This document shows, piece after piece, positions 13,001 to 23,932 of a DNA stretch of 64,000 nucleotides; the first letter of the stretch is position 1, and each line of letters begins with the position of its first letter. The notes below the pieces were generated by a model. The model did not search any database, had not been told where the DNA came from, and worked only from the letters and a program-made list of their open reading frames with translations. Origin of the DNA: Pyrocephalus nanus (lineage: Eukaryota; Chordata; Aves; Passeriformes; Tyrannidae); assembly GCA_038380795.1 (NCBI GenBank), contig CM076269.1, positions 496,001-560,000 on the forward strand, in the 5' to 3' direction. A program made the position numbers and the translations under genes.

Positions 13001-13867
13001 CAAGTTCTAGGCAAGACAGGTAAATTGGTCTGTTAGGAAAGCAGGAAGTACTTAAGGCATTAGCATTAGTTCCACAGTACATAGTCATGAGGCTATAAAT
13101 TCTCTTTACAGTAAATGACTTGGTAGGGCTGGCAGAGGTATCTTTACAGACTGGTTTGAAGTTTAAATTTAACCAAATTTAAAAGCAGCTGGGGATTTCC
13201 TTATGGATTTAACAGATACTACAATATCCACTCCTCTAGCTGCAAATTGCTTAGTTCTGTGAATACATATATTCTTTTATACATGCATTCTTCACACTTG
13301 GCCATGTGTTGACACACCATATATATTTTCTCTGCACTAAATAGTGCAGCTACCATTCATTTCCCCTCACACCTGTCTGTAAATTCCATGTTTTCTCCAT
13401 GTGTATTTTTATTCTGCCAAAAAAGAAAAAAAGCCTCATGTTTATACATCAAGGCTTTACTGGGAAGTGTGATGCATTCTTGGTTAAACCACCCTGAGTT
13501 AATCAGCCAGAGAGACAACTCCAGTCTGGAAGAAGCAGTTAGCTGGTCAGATCAGTGCTGGAGCAATTAACTACTCGATGGTTTTGCAGCAGCCTGAACT
13601 GCATGCAGGAGGATGGCAGTGACACGGCCAGCTGTGGTACCAGAGCTGTACTGCTCAGCAGTTTAAAGCTGGGGCTGCAGAGTGGTGGCACATTCACAGA
13701 CACGCCCTAGGGTTTCCAACACAGCCCAGAGAGGCATTCCTGTTGCCAAGGAATTGCCCCATGAATTCCTGGGTCTGTGCAGCCAGAGTTTCAGGCCCGG
13801 CTGGAAACATGAGATGTGAAAGCTGTGCCTGCAGTGAGCTCAGCTGAGGCTCCTGGGGCTGCAGTGC

Positions 13868-15008
13868 TGCCGGTGCGGGAGGAGCTGTGCCGGTGCGGGA
13901 GGAGCTGTGCCGGTGCGGGAGGAGCTGTGCCGGTGCGGGAGGAGCTGTGCTGGTGCGGGAGGAGGAGGAGCTGTGCCGGGGCGGGAGGAGCTGTGCCGGT
14001 GCGGGAGGAGGAGGAGCTGTGCCGGTGCGGGAGGAGCTGTGCCGGTGCGGGAGGAGGAGGAGCTGTGCCGGTGCGGGAGGAGCTGTGCCGGTGCGGGAGG
14101 AGCTGTGCCGGTGCGGGAGGAGCTGTGCCGGTGCGGGAGGAGCTGTGCCGGTGCGGGAGGAGCTGTGCCGGTGCGGGAGGAGGAGGAGCTGTGCCGGGGC
14201 GGGAGGAGCTGTGCCGGTGCGGGAGGAGGAGGAGCTGTGCCGGGGCGGGAGGAGCTGTGCCGGTGCGGGAGGAGGAGGAGCTGTGCCGGTGCGGGAGGAG
14301 CTGTGCCGGTGCGGGAGGAGCTGTGCCGGGGCGGGAGGAGCTGTGCCGGGGCGGGAGGAGCTGTGCCGGTGCGGGAGGAGCTGTGCCGGTGCGGGAGGAG
14401 CTGTGCCGGGGCGGGAGGAGCTGTGCCGGGGCGGGAGGAGCTGTGCTGGTGCGGGAGGAGGAGGAGCTGTGCCGGTGCGGGAGGAGGAGGAGCTGTGCCG
14501 GGGCGGGAGGAGCTGTGCCGGTGCGGGAGGAGGAGGAGCTGTGCCGGGGCGGGAGGAGCTGTGCCGGTGCGGGAGGAGGAGGAGCTGTGCCGGTGCGGGA
14601 GGAGCTGTGCCGGTGCGGGAGGAGCTGTGCCGGTGCGGGAGGAGCTGTGCCGGTGCGGGAGGAGCTGTGCCGGGGCGGGAGGAGCTGTGCTGGTGCGGGA
14701 GGAGCTGTGCCGGTGCGGGAGGAGCTGTGCTGGTGCGGGAGGAGCTGTGCCGGTGCGGGAGGAGGAGGAGCTGTGCCGGGGCGGGAGGAGCTGTGCCGGT
14801 GCGGGAGGAGGAGGAGCTGTGCCGGTGCGGGAGGAGCTGTGCCGGTGCGGGAGGAGCTGTGCCGGTGCGGGAGGAGCTGTGCCGGGGCGGGAGGAGCTGT
14901 GCCGGGGCGGGAGGAGCTGTGCTGGTGCGGGAGGAGCTGTGCCGGTGCGGGAGGAGCTGTGCTGGTGCGGGAGGAGCTGTGCTGGTGCAAGAGGAGCTGT
15001 GCTGGTGC
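13868..15008 (+). repeat. Minisatellite C, 20-bp unit with 26-bp variant
   Basis: Roughly 53 copies of GGAGCTGTGCCGGTGCGGGA. About a dozen units carry an extra GAGGAG hexamer, giving 26 bp. A second variant has GGGGC in place of GGTGC, and a minority have TGCTGG in place of TGCCGG. The variants are not random: a 26-bp unit followed by a GGGGC unit, then a GGTGC unit leading into another 26-bp unit, recurs near 13956, 14175, 14222, 14484-14580 and 14757. That indicates higher-order repetition. Each unit carries two CpG, so the array would score as a CpG island without being a promoter. Three units make 60 bp, so every frame is open on both strands, which explains open frames of 400-800 codons. 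These are not genes. Confidence 0.96.
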
Positions 15009-16170
15009 TGGAGCTGCCATACCCTGCTGTCCTTGCTCCTCACTGGTATTGGGGCTGCCATACCCTGCTGTCCATGCTCCTCACTGGGGCTGTCCATGCT
15101 GTCCAGGCTGTCCATGCTCTTCACTGGTATTGGGGCTGTCCAGGCTGTCCATGCTCCTCACTGGTATTGGGGCTGTCCATGCTGTCCAGGCTGTCCATGC
15201 TCCTCACTGGTATTGGGGCTGTCCAGGCTGTCCATGCTGTCCATGCTCCTCACTGGGGCTGTCCATGCTGTCCATGCTCCTCACTGGGGCTGTCCATGCT
15301 GTCCAGGCTGTCCATGCTCCTCACTGGTGCTGGGGCTGTCCATGCTGTCCAGGCTGTCCATGCTCCTCACTGGTGCTGGGGCTGTCCAGGCTGTCCAGGC
15401 TGTCCATGCTCCTCACTGGTATTGGGGCTGTCCATGCTGTCCAGGCTGTCCATGCTCCTCACTGGTATTGGGGCTGTCCAGGCTGTCCATGCTCCTCACT
15501 GGTATTGGGGCTGTCCAGGCTGTCCATGCTCCTCACTGGTATTGGGGCTGTCCAGGCTGTCCATGCTCCTCACTGGTATTGGGGCTGTCCAGGCTGTCCA
15601 GGCTGTCCATGCTCCTCACTGGGGCTGTCCAGGCTGTCCAGGCTGTCCATGCTCCTCACTGGGGCTGTCCATGCTGTCCATGCTCCTCACTGGGGCTGTC
15701 CAGGCTGTCCATGCTCCTCACTGGGGCTGTCCAGGCTGTCCATGCTCCTCACTGGTATTGGGGCTGTCCAGGCTGTCCAGGCTGTCCATGCTCCTCACTG
15801 GGGCTGTCCATGCTGTCCATGCTCCTCACTGGTATTGGGGCTGTCCAGGCTGTCCATGCTCCTCACTGGGGCTGTCCAGGCTGTCCATGCTCCTCACTGG
15901 TATTGGGGCTGTCCAGGCTGTCCATGCTCCTCACTGGGGCTGTCCATGCTGTCCAGGCTGTCCATGCTCCTCACTGGTGCTGGGGCTGTCCATGCTGTCC
16001 AGGCTGTCCATGCTCCTCACTGGTATTGGGGCTGTCCAGGCTGTCCATGCTCCTCACTGGTATTGGGGCTGTCCATGCTCCTCACTGGTGCTGGGGCTGT
16101 CCAGGCTGTCCAGACTGTTCATGCTCCTCACTGGTGCTGGGGCTGGGGCTGTCCATGCTGTCCATGTTCC
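15009..16170 (+). repeat. Minisatellite D, 37/31-bp composite unit
   Basis: Built from three modules: GCTGTCCAG (9 bp, zero to two copies), GCTGTCCAT (9 bp) and GCTCCTCACTGGTATTGGG (19 bp). In many units the last module is shortened to GCTCCTCACTGGG, which loses six bases and gives 31-bp units. Others have TGCTGG in place of TATTGG. I count about 30 copies of the CTCACTGG core. The array abuts minisatellite C with only a few bases of transition near 15005-15020. Three 37-bp units make a 37-residue peptide period open in all frames, so the long frames continuing from array C are artefacts. G and C are balanced between strands here, unlike the neighbouring arrays. Confidence 0.95.
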
Positions 16171-19100
16171 TCACTCCACAATATCCAGCCTGCAGGCTCT
16201 GACAGCCCCAGCTCAGCTCCATTCAGGGCTCTGGCTCTTCCCTGGGGGATGTGAGGGTTTCAGTCCCCTGCTTGTAGGGAAGCCCCACTCAGTGTGGGGG
16301 CCAGAGCTGCAGGAATGTGGGGGGCAGCCAGGCCCTGCTGAGTGCTCTGCCACTGCACCCAGGGCAGTTCGTTGAATCAGTGACGTTTCTGAAATCAATT
16401 TACATTCTGACAAATTTTCATTTTCAGCTTAGTCAGAAAATTCCTCAGCAGTTCTATTTATGAATGTCTTGTGAGCATATTTAGGTTTGTTTTGGCATAT
16501 AATTCAGTAGAAGTTTTTTGAATAGTTTTCCTTATTGAAAGATGAGCTGAATGCTTTAGACTTTTGCTTCATTAGCATAGTCCTGAATTTGCACATCCAC
16601 TGAAGGAATGCCTGATGTTAAATTTTGAGCTATCCTTATTAATGCCAACTTGTATCAATTGCTATCTTAAGAGGAGTGTTTACTTAATACATTGGAAGAA
16701 ATCAAATTGCTGATTCTGATTGAAATAACCTTATTTGATTTCTTTCTTTAATCCTTGGTTTAGAGACTCACTGAAAGAAAGAATATATACAAGAGAACCA
16801 GCAGGAACACTAGGGATGTTTTTAACTCTAGAGATATCTAGCCTGTAACTTTTGATTACTCAGAAATACACAGAAAGAAATCCAGATAAGATTAAAGAAA
16901 ACCCAGAGGAAGTGAGAGAATATTGTCTGCACTAATATGTTGGCTAAGTAATGAATAACTTAGCTTTGAATAACAATAAACATGTTTTTAGACTTAGATC
17001 TAAAATCTTAGTTTCTATACTCTCTCTTCTACCGTGTGCTCTGCAAACACATCAGGGGAGTAGCTCACTGTGAATGGGTGTGATCTGTAAATCACTCTCA
17101 AATACCCTCTCTGCAAGTTTGTTCTCTTTTGTCTTAGTTTCTGAATGGAAGCACTTTACATTATTTGAACATTCATATCTCAGTACAGACTTTAAAATTT
17201 CAATTACTTTTAAATTTTTCGGTCTGATGTCTGTATCACACTTCAAGGTGATTGGATTTAATTTTACTGTTAACAGCAGTTGCTCAGGTTTTGGCGTGCC
17301 TCGTTAGTACGTCCTTGGGTATCTGAAGTTGTCCAGATTCTGCTCCGTGGTCACTGTTTTAGCTTTCTAATGTGGTTTATTCTTACCAGGTCTCTTCAGG
17401 ATATAGTATTTTTGGGTATATTTTTGCAGACAGCGTTTCTAAAATTCAGATATTTCTTGTAAGTTCAGCTGAAGTGCTGGTGTGAATGTTTCTTTGTCTG
17501 AGAGCAGCCAGTGGCCCAGGTCCATCTCTGTTCTGTCAGGTGAAACTCTCAGTGTGGGTTAATAATCACCTCGCTGCCTTCCTCTTGTCCATACCTGTTG
17601 TGTTTGTTTCTGGAGAGGAGACATAACCCAGATCAGCTTCCTTACTGAAGGATATGTTGGAGAAGGAAAAGGGACCTGCATCTGTCCCTCCTGTGGCTGC
17701 AGGGAGCTCCATTATTGCAGAGAAACATGGAGTGCAAGTCCCTGTGGGCTTTTCCAGTTAGCTGTACATTACTGTGACAAAATTAACCTTCCTATGGTTT
17801 TATCCCATTGATGTTTCTTTTGTTAGCTTTGAATTTGCTCTCACATCCTAATCTTTCTGGGTTGTATCTCTGCATTTCATATTCTTTGTTCTTGTATAAA
17901 GAGTTTTTTCTGCACAAAAATCCTTGCTATTTTGTGACTTATTCTCTCAGAATATTGTAATGTATAGGAGAGTCTGATGCTGGTTACTGTTACACCACCT
18001 CAATTACAATTATTGTGAAAGGCAGATGAGTGCAATTTTCTTTCGGTGTAATAATTTCCATGCTGTTTTCTGGCTCTAAATTTTCAGTGAACTCTACCAT
18101 CTTCATGGTAGCTGTGGGCAGTTTAGTCTGGCCTGAAGAACTGCACTATTGTCAAATCTTCCCTGGTCTTTACAGATACACTTGTTTTGTGTCTCTAAGC
18201 TGCTGTTCCTTCTCCTGTCTTTTCTGCCACCCTTTCCAATCCCCTGTGATCTGATGGAATGGTGGTAGATACCAAACACTTGGATCTTCATCTATGCAGA
18301 TTTACTGGTACAAAACCAGCTTGGGGACCATCCACACTGTGTAAGTCCTCGAAAATAGCATTTAAGGTGCATGGCTTGAAGTTCTTTACTGGTTAAGATG
18401 ATGTAATAGATTGGTAAATTATCGGCTGAAATTGGAAAGAGTTCATGGTATGGTAAATCAAGCATAGCTTAGAGATTTTGAGAGTCTTAATTTGGAAGAG
18501 GCTTGTATATTAATTGAATTTGAAAGAGACTGATCTCTTCTCAAGCAGTTATAAAGTCTACATCATAATAGCTTAAATGCCTTTTTAAGAGGCTTGTGTT
18601 CATTTGTTTCTTGTTTTATGACATTAAATGCTCTTGGAAGGCAATTTCATATTAAATCAGCAAAACGTTGAGCTTTTCTGGAACCTTCTTAGTTCTTTTA
18701 AGGAATATCCCTTTAAACTCTTAATGTTCCTGAAGTTGGCTGTTCAGCAGTTCCAGTATCTGCTGTCAGACCCCTGGTACTGGCCATATTCCATGGGATA
18801 AGCTCATTTGTCTTTGTTCAGAAGCCTCCCTGGCACAGAGAGAGGAACTGCAGGCACTGGGAGTATCCAAGGCTGCCTTGGGAACCACTGAGCTTCCCCT
18901 CTGGCACTGTGGCAGGTCCAGTCTGAGCACAATAATGAAAATAAGCCTGCCTTGCCCAGGATGGGTGGCACCAGCTCCTCTCTGTGTTATCATCCTTCTG
19001 GTGGGCTTTTCCAGCTTAGTCTGCCAGAACATAACACCTTACCTGCCTGATGGATTGGTGCCTGTGAGGAGTGCCTTGGGTTGTTGAGCTCTGATTCTGG

Positions 19101-19366
19101 CAGACACTGCCTTCACTTACACATCTGCTGCTTTTCTTGTTCATGGAGCCCTTGCACACTCGAGCCTTTGCACTGGGAGGGAATGGGGGAAAGTTCTGCT
19201 TCTTCCTTCTGTAGGTTCTGGCTTGGGAACACTGGGAAGCACAAGACAAAAGGCATGGTCTTATAGAGGAGTCTTAGTGAAGTCATAGTGAAGATTGAAA
19301 AAATTTCAGACTTCAGATAATGGCATTTTGGTGGGTTTTTGCTGGTTTTTTAAAATTTCAATTGTC

Positions 19367-19382
19367 TTTTTTTTTTTTTTTT
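19367..19382. repeat. T16 homopolymer tract
   Basis: Sixteen consecutive T followed by AATTAC. A simple repeat, with no retroposon body identified. Confidence 0.8.
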
Positions 19383-19555
19383 AATTACATCTTAAAAACA
19401 GCTTATGAACACTTGACAGTGAATTTTGTCTTAGGAATGGGCTAGTACCATTTTGAAGAAATTATGTCTACTTCAAAAGCAGCTGTAGTTAAATGTTCTT
19501 AATTTTGTGTCTATCTTGTTTGACAATAAGTACCTACATTTCCATGCTGATGCAG

Positions 19556-19582
19556 GATTCTATTGACTCTTTCCTGAGAGAG
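19556..19582 (+). other. Candidate 27-nt microexon
   Basis: An acceptor-like CTGATGCAG ends at 19555, and a donor with the full consensus GAG/GTAAGT starts at 19583. The 27-bp interval is a multiple of three and is open in frame 0 (nine codons, DSIDSFLRE). The frame also runs back to an ATG at 19544, so a short first exon is an alternative. The upstream pyrimidine tract is weak. I do not recognise the peptide. Confidence 0.12.
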
Positions 19583-22500
19583 GTAAGTAGCATTTTGTTG
19601 GTGTGTAAGTAATGAGCTGTTGGAGCCCAGTTCTGAGACTTGCTGGGAGTGACAGATGTACTGTAAATATAACACAGGGTTTAGGATTTGGTTTGAAGTC
19701 TCAGAATATGCTTAAGACCCTGATAACAACAGAAGTGTTGTGACAATGGGTGTATGGAAATCCATGGAAGAAGATGTGCTGCATATTGTCAGAGAAAGCC
19801 AAGTGTGTAATGAAATTGCTACCATTGTGCAATGAAAGCTGTGCAGAAACCATGGATTGGGGTTTGGACACAGATTAAACCATCTCCTGATTTACACATC
19901 TCAAAACTCCAGGGTTCAGCTCTTGGGAATGGGCATGCAGACAATGTTATGTTTGTGTTTACTTTCCCAGGGTCTGAATTGTGGACTTGTGGTCAGGACT
20001 TGTCAGATTACAAACAAACTTCTTATTTCTTTGGTTTTGAGTACTTAACAATGCTCTCTTCGTTTGTCTTAGCATGTGTTAGCATGGAATCAGTCATAAC
20101 TAGATATTGCCATTTTACTTTCAAGCAAGTCCTGTTCCCTTTGTGTTTGTGTGGATGTCAAAAAGGGAATTCTGTGGGTGTTGATGGTTGCGAAAAGATT
20201 ATTACTGTGATTCTGAAAATCCTTCCTTATGCTGGATATATTATCCTGCAAGTGGAGCTGTCAGATCTGAGAGCAGACGTAGAAAGGGTCACTTCCAGCA
20301 CAGAAACAATTTGGACAGTTTTGCAGAGATTTTATCCTCTTTTTAAAATTGTGAATCGTTTGTATCCCTCTTGACATATCTTTACAGCATGCATTTCAGC
20401 ATGTTCCTTTTCTGGTATAGATTGCTTGTCACCATTAGTTTTTTTGTTATGACAGCAGAAATTATACATCTTCTGACCAAGCTCTGTCTGGTTTTCAGTT
20501 CTGATAGAAACATCTCTTTTTGTCTTACTCTATATATTTTTACTTTGAATTCTGGGACCTTTATGCTCTTTTTGTCTTAAAAAAATAAATCAAGCAATGA
20601 GATTACGTTTAATGTTTCTTAATGCCTACTATGGCAATTTTGGGCTGTAATTTCTATTTGGTATTACCAAGCATTCCATGATATAGTGCCACATGTACAG
20701 CGGTGAAAGGGATTTATAATACTGAAATTCTTTCCAATTTTTCAGATTTTAAATAGAGCATTTCAACATCCCTCTCCATAATGCTTATTTTGCTGTATTA
20801 TAAACATCAGTTCCATAGGTGTGCTGATCTTTCAAACACATCTGCAGTGCTGAGTTTGTTTCGGTTTCAGTGCCCCCTCCACTGTGGGTAAGGAGCAGCC
20901 AGGAGCAGGTTGGTGTGCTGGGCAGGCTGGTGTGTGCTGTGCTCTGCCTGCTGCAGAGCCCTGCTTAGGTGGGTATTTATTTACAGCCCCAGCCTGCAGA
21001 GCTCCGTGCTCTCAGTCAGGCTGTGGAGCTGCTGCTTTTAGCACTCGGTGCCAAAAGTCTCTGTCTGCCTCCCAGATGTGTCCCCAGAGTCAGAAAGTTT
21101 GGGAACTCCCTGATTTGCCAGCTCATGAGACCTTTCTGGCCATGGAAAATGCAGAGCACACAGAGCTCAGAGACCCAACATCACTGCTAGAACAGTCATT
21201 TTTGTCTTAGCCCATGTCATCAGCAAGGACACTCCCTTTTGTAGCACTTCTTAGAGCTGCTGCTGCCAAAACCTGCTGGGCTGTCTGACTGCACGTCCGT
21301 TCCCTCCAGAACCATCAGCAGTTCAAGAGGCCAGAAGACACAAGATGCCAGTTCACATATGTCACTCTCAAAGCTCAGACAGAAAGCACTTTTCTGACAT
21401 CAGTGGGCTGTTAACACATTTAAGAAAAACAGTTACATTTTATTGAGGGTTTGAAAACTTTTATTAAGTAACAGACAAAGACCAAAAACCATGGAAATAT
21501 TAAATGTTTCATCTGTTGTAGGTGATCATTCTTGGAATTAGAATAGATAATTCCTGTACATTAGAAGAGACATCTATCAGTCTATTAAAGTCAGTGTTAT
21601 TATGCAGATGGATTTTTAAACCTTAAATAAATCTTCCCATAAAGCATAAATAATGTAGCTAATTTTGCCTTTTCTGAAAGTCCCTGGGAAAGTGAAGAAT
21701 GCCTGGTGTTTTTGGCTGGCTTCCACGTGTAGGCTGCAGATTTTAAGCAAGGCTAGTTTGTGTTTGCAGGGTCATGGGCTCTCCCCAGGCCCTGTTGTTT
21801 GCCATTGGCTGAGTTTCTGAATTTAGAAGCTCAGTACCCAGGAGGGGTGAGCTGACCTGCCAGGTGAGAGCAGCTCTCAGGGGTGGGCTGTGAACAGTGG
21901 GAAAGCCCAGGGTGGTGGGATTTGGAGACTCTCTGAGGAGCTGAGGCGTAGAAGGTGGCAATCGACTTCCCAACAAATCTCAAGAAATAAGTCGGTGGAG
22001 AGGCTGTGGAAATGTCCCTTGTAGGAGATGATCTGTTCGCTGCCAAGCCATTTCTGGCTCCTCTGAAAACGCTCCCAGCTTCTCTGTGTATGCTAATGGC
22101 ACACAGAAAAAACAGAGGCATTTCTGAAAGATTGCTCCACTTAAGAAAATGAGTATAAAAGGAGTATTCTAAATGTACTCTCCTTTGTGGAGCAGAAAAT
22201 ATAAAAGCAATATACTAATGTTCAGCAAAGAATGAAATGGTGGGGAGCATTGTTATGGTGGTGTTAGGGACAGGAAGGAACAGAGGTGCAGCTGCTAAAT
22301 GTAACAGCCACCTCCGATTGGAGCTGAATGAGGGAGCAGTTAAATGCATCTGTGTTCAGAGATAGTCAGAAATACTGAAACATCCCCTAAAAATTCAGCT
22401 CATGTATAATGCTGCTCATTATTCTGTTGGAGCAGTTTCTTGGTGAGCTGCAAGACAGTTAAATGCAGTTAAATCCAGAGTTTGGGGAAGGACTTGGGTG

Positions 22501-23089
22501 CAGATGGGTGTCCCTGGGTGTGAGGGGAAGGGCAGACATGATCCAGGGAAAGCACCAAGAAAGCTCCAGGAGCAACCAAAGAAGCACTTTCACTGCAAGC
22601 TCGGAGAGTTTTACGTAAACCACCTGCTGAAAATGAAGCTCTGAGCAAGGAGCTTCTCTCCTGCTGCTCAGTTCCTGTGGTGTTCAAGGAAATGGGGCTT
22701 TAACATACAATTTACTGTAGATTGCACTGCAGAAATTCTGGACTCCGTCATTATTTCCTCTTCTTGAGAGAAACAAGAACTTAGAGCCTGAATTTTGCAT
22801 CAGTGCTTAGGTCAAAAGGCTGGCAGCACCTTGTTTTAATACTGAGGTTTGTTTATTGGGTATTGCTAGAGGAATAGGCACAGCACAAGCTTTTATTAGG
22901 CCCTCTGTCAAGAGATGGGCCCCGTTCCAAAACACTGATTCGGGTGGGCAAGCCAAGCAGAAGGTGTAAGGAGGAATGTGGTGTATGAGAAGAGTGAGCA
23001 TTGAAGTTTTTACTGCATTTCTGACTCTGCAGGTTCCCTGCTACCATTCTTCTTCCCTGCAACCTTGCCTCCTTCCACCTTCTTCTTTT

Positions 23090-23300
23090 TTCTCAGAGCC
23101 TGTTTGCTGACTGAGCCGTCACTAACTGGCTCCTGATTTCCAGAAGGCAATAATCAACTGTGCTTGCTGTGTTTCAAGTTGGAATTTATGAAAATAATTA
23201 AACTGCTAACAGTATTATAGTGCTGTATCTTCCCACTGATACTGTACTTTTACTTATTTAATATATCCCAAACTGATTTATTAGCTATTCTCAATATAAT
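23090..23300. promoter_or_regulatory. Candidate conserved AT-rich non-coding block
   Basis: A stretch of low-complexity-free AT-rich sequence with AATAATCAA, AAAATAATTAAAC, TACTTATTTAATATA and TTAGCTATT elements, resembling homeodomain and MEF2-like cores. The call rests only on motif density and texture. No alignment was possible. Confidence 0.2.
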
Positions 23301-23816
23301 TAAAAATGAAATAGACCCCCTTTTTAATAGAAATATGATTTAGATATTGTGAAGCTTGTAAACCACAAGGTGGAAGTGGCTCAGCCCCTCCTTATAGGTA
23401 GTTTAAAATATACAAAAATGTGAATCTTGCTTGTTGCCAGTGTGGGAAGTAAGCATAATTATGAGTTTGCAGCTGTTCCTGCTAAAGAAAACAAACAAAC
23501 AATAAGATTCACCCTTTTTATTGCAACTCAAGAGGAATATGCTCATAGGGAACATATTTGTGCCCAAAAGAAGAAGCCATAACCAGGCAATGCTGTCCTT
23601 TCAAACGTCCAAGCACACTCCCAGCTGTTGTGGGGAACTGCAAGGACAAAGGCCACTCCCTCAGCATCCACTGCCAGTGGTGACCAAGCTGAGAAAAATC
23701 ATCCAGCAGGGGAAAGAGTTCTGGCTGGGACGAGTCTGGGCAGGTATTTCTGTATCTGGATACCTGGAACAGTGGCCTTTGTGCTGTTCTAGGCCAGAGG
23801 TAGAATGTTTACCTCA

Positions 23817-23932
23817 GAACAACCCAACCACAAAACACCCAACCCCCAAATCCCAAACAAGTCTTTCCACTCATTAAGAAGTGTCCATTTTGTTTTGGTT
23901 TGGTTTTGATTTAGGGTTTTGTTTTGTGTTTC
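23817..23932. repeat. A/C-rich tract followed by T/G-rich tract
   Basis: From 23817 to 23860 the plus strand is almost entirely A and C (AACCCAACCACAAAACACCC...). From 23887 to 23932 it is almost entirely T and G. The two halves are only loosely complementary. They look like two independent simple-sequence expansions of opposite polarity. Confidence 0.6.

Larger units (their letters stand above)
2118..13867. other. Long unique AT-rich stretch, no recognisable gene
   Basis: About 11.7 kb of non-repetitive, AT-rich sequence. It holds a (TTTG)n tract, a short palindrome, T20 and A13 tracts, and weak exon-like intervals described separately. The longest open frame is 155 codons on the minus strand at 11146-11613. 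With stops at roughly one codon in 18, frames of this length are expected by chance in a window this large, and its translation shows no domain I recognise. No tRNA, rRNA or transposable-element protein was seen. Confidence 0.6.

Noticed and set aside
13868..15008. CpG island or promoter
   Set aside because: The CpG density is produced by two CpG per minisatellite unit. No gene start is associated.
13694..16375. Open frames of 400-820 codons on both strands over arrays C and D
   Set aside because: All three plus frames and two minus frames are open at once, as expected from 20-bp and 37-bp stop-free units. There is no non-repeat domain, splice context or promoter.
23817..23932. Large cruciform from the A/C-rich and T/G-rich tracts
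   Set aside because: Pairing of the two tracts in reverse complement is patchy, and simple composition explains the similarity.
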